33,751 nucleotides of DNA, from the NCBI GenBank assembly GCA_964645825.1, contig CAZXZY010000005.1:1-33751 (forward strand), in the 5' to 3' direction. The translations under genes and the position numbers were made by a program. The DNA comes from JABIAL01 sp964645825 (lineage in GTDB: Bacteria > Patescibacteriota > Patescibacteriia > UBA1558 > GWA2-36-10). Below, piece after piece: positions 27,973 through 33,751 of this stretch (within the stretch, counting starts at the first letter, position 1; each line of letters begins with the position of its first letter). The notes beneath the pieces were generated by a model. The model saw only the letters and a list, made by a program, of their open reading frames with translations, made no database searches and was not told the DNA's origin.

Positions 27973-28251
27973 CTATTTTTTGAGGGCATCTTTAAGAGTT
28001 TTGCCAGCTTTAAATTTTGGTACGATCACAGTAGGAATTTCAATTCTTTCTTTTGGATTTTGTGGATTGACACCCATACGAGCATTACGAGTGCGAGCAG
28101 AAAATGTACCAAAACCAGTCATGGTCACTTCTTTGCCCATTTTTAGTCTATCGATAATCAAATTCTCTAAGGCATCCATTACTGCCTCAGCATCTTTGCG
28201 GCCGACGCCTGCTTTTAAAGCTACAGCCTCAATAAGTTCTGCTTTGTGCAT
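27973..28251 (-). CDS. HU-family DNA-binding protein
   Basis: A 92-aa histone-like protein that bends and compacts DNA as a dimer. The family pattern is intact: N-terminal helix-turn-helix dimerisation part (MHKAELIEAVALKAGVGRKD), the VTMTGFGTFSARTRNARMG strand region and NPQNPKERIEIP, with the arm-tip Pro. It ends VPKFKAGKTLKDALKK. Length is normal. The start follows AAGCTT with no ribosome site. It lies 18 bases downstream of the ymdB stop and so may be co-transcribed with rny-ymdB. Confidence 0.95.
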   Translation of the reverse strand: MHKAELIEAVALKAGVGRKDAEAVMDALENLIIDRLKMGKEVTMTGFGTFSARTRNARMGVNPQNPKERIEIPTVIVPKFKAGKTLKDALKK

Positions 28252-28269
28252 AAGCTTATAGTTAAATGA

Positions 28270-29070
28270 TTAGTGTAAGATTTCTCTTAAATTTTGAATA
28301 GAAATAGTTTTTTTACTATCCCTATCTATTTCTAATAATACTGCATTTAATTCAATTTGACCAGAGTCTGGGTATTCATGGCGAATTTGTTTTTCAGTGA
28401 TAAATTTTTCTATAATCACCTTACTATCCACGCCAATTACCGATGGATAAGAGCCGATCATGCCAACATCAGTAATATAACCAGTGCCTTTATCCAAAAT
28501 GTGAGCATCATTAGTTGGTACGTGAGTATGTGTGCCTAAAACAGCGGCTACTTTGCCATCTAGGTGCAGTCCCAAAGCTCTTTTTTCGGATGTTGCTTCT
28601 GCATGAAAGTCTATAATGATAATATCGTCTTTTAGCTTTTTGATAAACTTATCGGCAGCTAGAAAAGGATTACTCAAAGTATCATCAAGCATAAAAGTAC
28701 GGCCAGTTAGATTGAGGACAGTAATTTTTTGACCAGCTATTTCTACACTTTGAGATAAATAATTTTTTGGTGTGCGTGAATCATTGGCTGGAAAGGCGAT
28801 CGGGAAGTTTTCTTCAGCCTCAATATCTTCAATCTGTTCTTTGGACCAAATATGGTTACCGCCGGTAAATAGAGGAATGCCGGTTTCAGAAATATCTTTA
28901 AGAGTTCGCAAAGTGATACCTTTGCCATGGGCTAGATTTTCAATATTAGCAATCATCAAATCTGGCTGATATTTTTTTTGCCAGACAGGTACTGTTTCTT
29001 TGACAGCAGTTCGACCCAAAGAGCCGACAATGTCCCCAAAGAAAATAATTTTGATAGTTTTATTTGGCAT
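28270..29070 (-). CDS. ymdB: YmdB-type metallophosphoesterase (TIGR00282 family)
   Basis: A 266-aa dimetal phosphoesterase. Metal and active-site motifs are all present: FFGDIVG, IANIENLAHGKG, TGGNHIWS, IDFHAEATSEK and LGTHTHVPTND. In Bacillus YmdB acts on 2',3'- and 3',5'-cyclic nucleotides and affects RNase Y-dependent RNA levels. It directly follows rny, and its start overlaps the rny end by 11 bases, an arrangement conserved in many bacteria and consistent with a shared role in RNA decay or signalling. Confidence 0.93.
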   Translation of the reverse strand: MPNKTIKIIFFGDIVGSLGRTAVKETVPVWQKKYQPDLMIANIENLAHGKGITLRTLKDISETGIPLFTGGNHIWSKEQIEDIEAEENFPIAFPANDSRTPKNYLSQSVEIAGQKITVLNLTGRTFMLDDTLSNPFLAADKFIKKLKDDIIIIDFHAEATSEKRALGLHLDGKVAAVLGTHTHVPTNDAHILDKGTGYITDVGMIGSYPSVIGVDSKVIIEKFITEKQIRHEYPDSGQIELNAVLLEIDRDSKKTISIQNLREILH

Positions 29071-30574
29071 ATTCTACAATTCTTTTTTCGCGAATAACAT
29101 TGACTTTGATTTCACCGGGATATTTTAGTTCGGCTTCTATCTTGTCAGCGATATCACGAGCTAATTTTTTAGCTTTAAAGTCATCAACTTCATCAGAAGC
29201 TACCATGACTCTAACTTCACGACCAGCTTGGATAGCGAAAGCTTTATCTACACCGTCAAAACTTTTAGCTGTATTTTCTAATTCAGTTAGACGTTGGACA
29301 TATTCTTCAAAGCTATCACGACGAGCGCCTGGTCTAGAGCCAGAAATTGCATCAGCAATTTTGACTACAATGCCTTCGATGTTCTTTGGTTCATTTTCGT
29401 GATGGGCGATAGACATGTAGGCCACTTCTTCAGGTAGGTTGAATTTTTTCATCAAGTCATAGCCAATATCTGGATGTGAACCTTGTATTTCATGATCCAA
29501 AGCCTTACCAATGTCATGTAAAAGTCCGCCCTTTTTACAGACATTTACGTCTGCTCCTAATTCAGAAGCAAGTAAGCCTGACAGGTGAGAAACCTCCAAA
29601 GCATGTTGTAATTGATTTTGTCCATAACTGGTACGGTATTTTAAGCGACCCAAAATTTGGACGAGTTTATTGTCTAGACCGACAACGCCAGCCTTATAAG
29701 CGGCTTCTTCACCAGTTTTTTTGATATCTAGAGCCAAGTCCTTCTTACACTGTTGGACAACTTCTTCAATACGACTAGGATGAATACGGCCATCAGCCAT
29801 CAATTTTTCTAAAGCGCGTTTTGCTAAATGACGACGAATAGGATTGAAGCCAGAAATCATGACAGATTCTGGAGTATCATCAATAATAATTTCAACACCA
29901 GTTAATTGCTCAATGGTTTTAATATTTCTACCTTCGCGTCCGATAATTCGGCCTTTCATTTCGTCATTTGGTAAAGCAAGGTTAGTCGTAGTCGTTTCAG
30001 AAGTATGAGGAGCAGCGCAGCGCTCAATAACAGTACTCAAAATATTTTTAGCTTTTTGTTCTAGCTCATCGGCTGCTTGATTTTCTAATTTACGCATACG
30101 ATGTAAAAGTTCATCTTTCATGCGTACCTCCATATTTTTGACTAAGACATCTTTAGCCTGCTCTTGGTTTAGTTGAGCAATTTTTTCTAGTTTAGCTAGT
30201 TGATCTTCTTTTACTTTTTTGATCTCAGATTTTTTACGCTCCAAATCTTGTTTTAAGTTTTCAGTCTTTTGTTTTTTATCTTCCAACTCCAAGATTTTTT
30301 GATCAAATTTATTTTCTCGTTGACCCAATCTATTTTCTAGATCATTGAGTTGTTTTCTTCGTTCTTTTTCTTCATTTTTCGCCTCTTCAATGATTGACAG
30401 AGCTTTAGTTTTTGCTTCTAGGTGAGTATTTTTAGCTTTAGTTTTTGCTTCTTCCAAAATATGCTCAGCTTTTTTACCAGCTGACTCAATGGACTTGCTG
30501 GTTAGGATTTTTTTTATTACAAAACCTAAAACCAAGCCAACTAATAAGGCTCCGGCTGTTATCAAGTAATTCAT
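29060..30574 (-). CDS. rny: ribonuclease Y
   Basis: Membrane-bound endoribonuclease that initiates mRNA decay. The 504-aa chain has an N-terminal transmembrane helix (about 3-24) and a long charged coiled coil (about 30-190). A KH domain follows (DEMKGRIIGREGRNIKTIEQ, from about 205), then an HD catalytic domain with HALEVSHLSG and LLHDIGKALDHEI. Length and order are standard. With PNPase, the DEAD-box helicase and NrnA also in this window, the parts of a Gram-positive-like degradosome lie close together. The gene has a predicted leader of about 250 nt containing a terminator-like hairpin. Confidence 0.96.
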   Translation of the reverse strand: MNYLITAGALLVGLVLGFVIKKILTSKSIESAGKKAEHILEEAKTKAKNTHLEAKTKALSIIEEAKNEEKERRKQLNDLENRLGQRENKFDQKILELEDKKQKTENLKQDLERKKSEIKKVKEDQLAKLEKIAQLNQEQAKDVLVKNMEVRMKDELLHRMRKLENQAADELEQKAKNILSTVIERCAAPHTSETTTTNLALPNDEMKGRIIGREGRNIKTIEQLTGVEIIIDDTPESVMISGFNPIRRHLAKRALEKLMADGRIHPSRIEEVVQQCKKDLALDIKKTGEEAAYKAGVVGLDNKLVQILGRLKYRTSYGQNQLQHALEVSHLSGLLASELGADVNVCKKGGLLHDIGKALDHEIQGSHPDIGYDLMKKFNLPEEVAYMSIAHHENEPKNIEGIVVKIADAISGSRPGARRDSFEEYVQRLTELENTAKSFDGVDKAFAIQAGREVRVMVASDEVDDFKAKKLARDIADKIEAELKYPGEIKVNVIREKRIVEYAK

Positions 30575-30620
30575 TAGTATGATTCTTTCCGAGTTACTGT
30601 TTGAGTTTTAGAAGAAAAAT

Positions 30621-30643
30621 AATCAGCCCAAAATGGGGTGATT
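30621..30643 (-). promoter_or_regulatory. terminator-like hairpin in the rny leader
   Basis: In the minus-strand RNA, AATCA-C-CCC (30643 back to 30635) pairs with GGG-C-TGATT (to 30621) around ATTTT, followed by ATTTTTCTTCT. It lies about 45 bases before the rny start and could attenuate transcription. Confidence 0.4.
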
Positions 30644-30831
30644 TTAGCTTACGTTTTTGTATAAAAAAGTGATAAAACTGTAGTAAAATACATTGAGTAA
30701 TGAGGATTTTAAAAGTTTTTATAATTTCAATATAAAGCTAATTTTCTTAAAGTTTCTGCCTTGCAATTTAAACTCGTAAACAGTAAATTAAACTTTTTAA
30801 AAATAGTATTTGCAAACTTAATTGCAGTCAT

Positions 30832-30860
30832 AATTTACCATAAACAAGCTGTTTAGTCAA
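30832..30860 (-). promoter_or_regulatory. promoter of the rny-ymdB operon
   Basis: Minus-strand TTGACT (30855-30860) and TAAATT (30832-30837), 17 bases apart. The 170 bases between this and the rny leader hairpin show nothing else clear. Confidence 0.5.
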
Positions 30861-30879
30861 TCGAGTAATTTTAGTGAAT

Positions 30880-30998
30880 AAAAAGATCACCAGCATATTG
30901 CAAAACGCCAATCAAGGTCTTTCGACCATGGCCGAGGTCGTGCACTGGTGATCTCGGTGACAGTGTAAAGCGGAGCTGAAAAGCCCCTACCGTCTCGC
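30880..30998 (-). ncRNA. candidate structured RNA between clpP and rny
   Basis: On the minus strand the region folds as GACGGT-A-GGGGCT / AGCTCC-...-ACTGTC (30994 to 30959). A second domain is closed by a perfect 9-bp stem GATCACCAG (30953-30945) / CTGGTGATC (30893-30885) with a run of T immediately after, as in a terminator. Inside it GGTC-GAAA-GACC (30927-30916) is a tetraloop hairpin. CCGAG and CTCGG can pair across the closing stem, which implies a pseudoknot or an alternative fold. No frame codes for protein. I recognise no known RNA family. It may be a separate small RNA or the 3' end of the clpP transcript. Confidence 0.55.
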
Positions 30999-31033
30999 AA
31001 AAAATATTAACATATTTTTCAAAATTTGAAAAG

Positions 31034-31603
31034 TTATTTCACAACTTTATCTACCAGGCCATATTTCACAGCTTCTTCAGCTGTCATATAGTAGTCCCTA
31101 TCGGCGTCTTTTTCTATTTTAGATAATGCTTGTTTTGTATGTTGCTGTAAAATTTTATTGAGTCTAGATTTTAGTTTCAAAATTTGTTCAGCTTTGATTT
31201 TGACATCAGAAGCTTGTCCAGAAGCACCGCCCATCACTTGGTGAATTAGCATTTCGGAGTTAGGCAAAGCAAAGCGCTGCCCCGGTTCACCAGCTGTCAG
31301 TAATAAGGCGCCCATTGAAGCAGCTAGTCCGACACAAATAGTAGAAACAGGAGACTTGATGTGTTGCATGGTGTCATAAATAGCCAGTCCATCGGTGACA
31401 GAGCCGCCGGGAGAGTTAATATACATTTTTATCGGTTCTTGATTTTGAGAATCCAAGAAAAGTAACTGAGCAATTACTAGATTGGCAGTATTTTCATCAA
31501 TTTCATCACCCAAAAAAATAATTCGATCTTTCAAGAGCCTTGAGTAAATATCATAAGCTCTTTCCCCAGCATTACTTTTTTCGATTACCGTTGGTATTAA
31601 CAT
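31034..31603 (-). CDS. clpP: ATP-dependent Clp protease proteolytic subunit
   Basis: Serine peptidase that forms the tetradecameric chamber of Clp proteases. The 189-aa sequence has the catalytic triad Ser96 (GLAASMGALL), His121 (MLIHQ) and Asp170. The YINSPGGSVTDGLAIYD and PNSEMLIHQ signatures are intact, and MLIPTVIEKSNAGERAYDIY is the usual N-terminus. No propeptide is apparent. It lies 11 bases downstream of the nrnA stop and is probably co-transcribed with it. An A/T-only stem (AAAAATAT/ATATTTTT) just downstream may weakly end the message before the structured RNA. Confidence 0.97.
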   Translation of the reverse strand: MLIPTVIEKSNAGERAYDIYSRLLKDRIIFLGDEIDENTANLVIAQLLFLDSQNQEPIKMYINSPGGSVTDGLAIYDTMQHIKSPVSTICVGLAASMGALLLTAGEPGQRFALPNSEMLIHQVMGGASGQASDVKIKAEQILKLKSRLNKILQQHTKQALSKIEKDADRDYYMTAEEAVKYGLVDKVVK

Positions 31604-31614
31604 ATATTTTTAAT

Positions 31615-32583
31615 TTATATAGCTCTTAGCTTATTATTATCACAAGAAAGCTTGCCTGGCAAGGCGAAGCCGGAGGCTTTTTTATGTCCGCCACCACCCA
31701 TAAGAGCAGCTAATTTTGTGAGGTCTACATCATCAGAACTAGTGCGAAGAGATCCCTTGATAAAGCCATTATTAGTCTCTCGAATCATCATAATAATGGT
31801 TGCTTCTTTTAGAATGTGCAAAAAATTAGTGATGCCCTCACTGGCTGATTCATCGGCTTCGCACTCTACAAAATCTTCTTGAGTTAAGTATGTGTAAACT
31901 AAATCATATTTTTTAATTTTGGTTAATCGACTTAAAGCACGTCCCCATAATTTGAGCTGATTGATATCTTGGTTAAAGAGAGTTAGCTTGGCAACTTGAT
32001 TAACATTGGCTCCTTGGTTTATCAAAAAAGCCCCAGCCTCTAGTGTGCGATAGTTTGTAGCTGGGTTTGTAAAGCCACTAGTGTCAGTGATGATGCCACA
32101 AATCAGATTTGTTGCAATGTCTGGAGTCCAATTGATTTCCCAAGCATTAAAAAGACGATAAATTATTTCGGTAGTAGAAGCAGCTGAAGTAATAACTAGA
32201 TTAATATCGCCATAGTTATTATTAGATAAATGATGATCGAGATTGATCAGAGTGTATCCGGTAGGCAGAGCAGTTAATAATTTATCTACGCCAGCATAAG
32301 GTAAGCTACCAGAATCCACCACTATAACCACGTCATATTGTTTGGTAAACACTAGATGGTTATTAGTTGATAAGTGGCTATTTGGTAGAAAATAAAAAGT
32401 GTCAGTTATTTTGTCAAGACAAAAACTAGTGACATTTTTATTTTGGTTAGTTAAATATGTAGTCAAAGCTAAATTAGCCCCCAAGGTATCTCCGTCAGGT
32501 TTTTGATGGGAAATAATCAAAACATTTTGAGCAAGCTCAAGTTCATTTTTGATTTTATGGCTGATATCTTGATAATCATTCAT
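31615..32583 (-). CDS. nrnA: DHH/DHHA1 phosphoesterase, NrnA-like (nanoRNase / pAp phosphatase)
   Basis: Degrades very short RNA oligomers and possibly pAp. The 322-aa form has the DHH family motifs ISHQKPDGDTLG (metal site), VVDSGS, LDHHLSNN and the DHHA1 signature GGGGHKKASGF. I favour ATG 32583 because it places the first motif about 25 residues from the start, as usual. In-frame ATGs at 32628 and 32622 would add 15 or 13 residues (MTMTKITNLEQISNG). All three lie within a 17-bp inverted repeat system at 32578-32653. CGGG precedes both the 32628 and 32583 starts. The neighbourhood infB-rbfA-nrnA is conserved in many bacteria. Confidence 0.92.
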   Translation of the reverse strand: MNDYQDISHKIKNELELAQNVLIISHQKPDGDTLGANLALTTYLTNQNKNVTSFCLDKITDTFYFLPNSHLSTNNHLVFTKQYDVVIVVDSGSLPYAGVDKLLTALPTGYTLINLDHHLSNNNYGDINLVITSAASTTEIIYRLFNAWEINWTPDIATNLICGIITDTSGFTNPATNYRTLEAGAFLINQGANVNQVAKLTLFNQDINQLKLWGRALSRLTKIKKYDLVYTYLTQEDFVECEADESASEGITNFLHILKEATIIMMIRETNNGFIKGSLRTSSDDVDLTKLAALMGGGGHKKASGFALPGKLSCDNNKLRAI

Positions 32584-32653
32584 CCCGTTAGATATTTGCT
32601 CTAAATTAGTTATTTTCGTCATAGTCATCCCGAAGTTATCTAACGGGATGAAT
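32578..32653 (-). promoter_or_regulatory. 17-bp inverted repeat spanning the nrnA start codons
   Basis: ATTCATCCCGTTAGATA (minus strand, 32653-32637) is perfectly complementary to TATCTAACGGGATGAAT (32594-32578). The first arm starts at the predicted transcript 5' end; the second contains ATG 32583. The first arm can instead pair eight bases with CGGGATGA (32632-32625), which contains ATG 32628. Two mutually exclusive hairpins, each masking a different start codon, suggest translational control. Confidence 0.65.
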
Positions 32654-32661
32654 AACAGAGT

Positions 32662-32690
32662 ATATTAGCTTTAAAATGGATTTTAGTCAA
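32662..32690 (-). promoter_or_regulatory. promoter of the nrnA-clpP operon
   Basis: Minus-strand TTGACT (32685-32690) and TAATAT (32662-32667), 17 bases apart, giving a start near 32655. Confidence 0.6.
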
Positions 32691-32699
32691 TACTTATTA

Positions 32700-32736
32700 A
32701 ATAAAAAACTCGTCTAGATGCTTAGTCTGACGAGTT
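32700..32736 (-). terminator. intrinsic terminator of the infB-rbfA-zinc ribbon operon
   Basis: Minus-strand AACTCGTC (32729-32736) pairs with GACGAGTT (32707-32714), followed by TTTTATTT. Confidence 0.85.
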
Positions 32737-32737
32737 G

Positions 32738-32998
32738 CTATAACACAATGCCGTTGTCGTCTTCTGATAAAGACATGTCTGTTGCCATCTCTTCTCCGCA
32801 AGTAGGGCAGTAGTTGTACACAAGAAGATTTTTTTGTATCCTCGCTTTATGAAGACAATTTTTCGGATCTTTTTGTTCGGCAGTGGGGTTGATTACCTGG
32901 CCACATATTCGACAAAAGTGACCGTTCATTGCATATTTTTTGCTATGTGCACAGCTGTTGTTTAGGGGAATGACTTTGGTCGCGTTTGCGTTAGCCAT
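32738..32998 (-). CDS. 86-aa zinc-binding protein
   Basis: A small soluble protein with two Cys/His clusters: CRIC (from HFCRICGQVINP) with a downstream NCLH, and CPTCGEEM, probably one or two zinc ribbons. The N-terminal NSCAHSKK adds another Cys and His. It starts with a strong GGAGG ribosome site five bases from the ATG, nine bases after rbfA, and is closed by a strong terminator. Position at the end of an infB-rbfA transcript hints at a translation-related role, but no family is recognised. Confidence 0.75.
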   Translation of the reverse strand: MANANATKVIPLNNSCAHSKKYAMNGHFCRICGQVINPTAEQKDPKNCLHKARIQKNLLVYNYCPTCGEEMATDMSLSEDDNGIVL

Positions 32999-33007
32999 GA
33001 TACCTCC

Positions 33008-33334
33008 TTATGTTTGTTTGAGTGCGTCGTCAATTTCTTTATACTTGAGGTCTCTATTATCAATTTCCCATTTTATTTTAGGAACGGATCTTATAACTAA
33101 ACTTTTATTTATTTCTTTTTGAATATGCCCACCAAATTTACGGATGGCCGCAAGTCCGGTGCCTATTTTATTGGCAGGGATAATACTCAAATAGGCGGTA
33201 GCATTTTTGAGATCTGGAGAAACAGTCACTTCAGCGATACTAACCAAGTACCCCTTGCTTTCAAAGTCTTTGACAATAACCTTATTTACTTCTTGGCGAA
33301 GTAATTCGGCTACTTGTTCAGTTCTTTTACTCAT
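33008..33334 (-). CDS. rbfA: ribosome-binding factor A
   Basis: Small KH-type factor needed for maturation of the 30S subunit and 16S rRNA 5' end. The 108-aa product begins MSKRTEQVAELLRQEVNKVI and has SIAEVTVSPDLKNATAYLSI and the VPKIKWEIDN segment expected of RbfA. I place the start at 33334, where ATGAGTAA overlaps the infB stop by eight bases; the alternative ATG at 33346 lies deeper in infB. The zinc-ribbon gene follows nine bases after the stop. Confidence 0.93.
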   Translation of the reverse strand: MSKRTEQVAELLRQEVNKVIVKDFESKGYLVSIAEVTVSPDLKNATAYLSIIPANKIGTGLAAIRKFGGHIQKEINKSLVIRSVPKIKWEIDNRDLKYKEIDDALKQT

Positions 33335-33751
33335 AAGTTTCTTCAAAGAATTCTAATGTATCGCCAACTTGGATGATCGGGTCGCCTTTGAATTCTAAGC
33401 CAGCTTCTGTTCCCTCTACTACTTCATTGACATTTTCTTTAGCAGCTTGCAAATTACCAATTTCACCAATTGTTTCGATTTCGTCGTTACGGATGACTTT
33501 TATCTTTGATGGTTTGACTACTTTGCCAGAAATTACTTTTCCTCCCAAGATCATGCTAGCTTTGTTAGTTTTGAAAATGGCTAATACCTCTAGTTTACCC
33601 AAAAGTTTATGGATAGTTTTTTTAGATTTGATATGCTCTAATCTTTCTTCAATGTCTTCTAATAGTTTATAGATGATATCAAAGTAGAGGACAGTTACTC
33701 CTTTTTCTTCAGCTAAAATTTGGATATTTTTATCTTTTTTGATATGAAAAC
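33327..33751 (-). CDS. infB: translation initiation factor IF-2, C-terminal part
   Basis: The frame is open to the window edge and ends at 33327, giving the last 141 residues of IF-2. It covers the end of domain III (FHIKKDKNIQILAEEKGVTV), the YFDIIYKLLEDIEERL linker helix and the complete C-terminal domain that binds fMet-tRNA (AIFKTNKASMILGGKVISGK to FKGDPIIQVGDTLEFFEE). GTPase domains lie beyond the window. Its stop codon overlaps the rbfA start. Confidence 0.95.
   Translation of the reverse strand, partial: FHIKKDKNIQILAEEKGVTVLYFDIIYKLLEDIEERLEHIKSKKTIHKLLGKLEVLAIFKTNKASMILGGKVISGKVVKPSKIKVIRNDEIETIGEIGNLQAAKENVNEVVEGTEAGLEFKGDPIIQVGDTLEFFEETYE

Noticed and set aside
1..33751. CRISPR array, insertion sequence or prophage
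   Set aside because: No regularly spaced repeats with unique spacers, no transposase and no phage structural genes were seen; the only exact tandem repeat is the 2 x 55-bp unit.
1..33751. alternative genetic code with UGA as an amino acid
   Set aside because: Conserved proteins end naturally at TGA (prs-like gene, ComM-like gene) and in-frame TGA codons do not interrupt recognised families.

Overview
The window looks like a chromosomal segment of a Candidate Phyla Radiation (Patescibacteria) bacterium. It is A+T-rich and compact. It carries many short membrane proteins and families common in that group: YibE/F, DUF1003, DUF4349, DUF5320/DUF134, a C39-like anchored peptidase and the Cys motif GCLLPAGFSWCEAKESC. 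It encodes a Gram-positive-type RNA-decay set (RNase Y, YmdB-type phosphoesterase, PNPase, NrnA-type DHH phosphoesterase). TGA is used as a stop (for example in prs and the ComM-like gene), so the UGA-Gly code of some candidate phyla does not apply. The assignment comes from gene content only.

Layout. 1-330: the tail of one gene and a 42-aa basic protein. 327-2834 (minus): DEAD-box helicase with a long structured leader, a short secreted HExxH protein and a 57-aa membrane protein. 2955-7029 (plus): lipoprotein, YibE/F, ZIP metal transporter, four small membrane or metal-binding proteins. 7060-7755 (minus): histidine phosphatase. 7866-11407 (plus): DUF1003, cytochrome b5-like lipoprotein, DUF4349, DUF5320-DUF134, thioredoxin/CcdA fusion. 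11478-11641: two atypical tRNAs. 11766-17062 (plus): a PRPP synthetase-like gene, then a visibly more G+C-rich pair (1100-aa M6-like metalloprotease and a protein with a YPNPFNP type IX-secretion-like tail), foreign in character for this lineage. 17133-18525 (minus): Smr domain protein, a Xer-like recombinase with altered catalytic residues, and a 70-aa protein. 18680-22838 (plus): rpsO leader, rpsO, pnp, membrane-anchored unknown. 22839-23530: gene-free region with a DnaA-box cluster, a perfect consensus promoter, a candidate ~360-nt structured RNA and a 2 x 55-bp tandem repeat carrying duplicated promoter/operator elements. 23540-27912 (plus): small membrane protein, DksA/TraR, LspA, zinc ribbon, leader ORF plus terminator before a ComM-like ATPase, a 59-aa hydrophobic peptide, C39-like peptidase. 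27973-33751 (minus): HU, ymdB, rny, a candidate structured RNA, clpP, nrnA with a start-codon inverted repeat, zinc ribbon, rbfA, infB (cut by the window edge).

RNA metabolism is the main housekeeping theme: rpsO-pnp, rny-ymdB, infB-rbfA, nrnA and a DEAD-box helicase are all here, and several have structured leaders.

Two styles of gene start coexist. Many genes have no Shine-Dalgarno sequence and sit a few bases after a -10 box, often of extended TGnTATAAT type. Others have a GGAGG-type ribosome site, usually with a -35/-10 promoter and their own hairpin terminator.

All calls come from reading the sequence. Structures were paired by eye and no database search was run.
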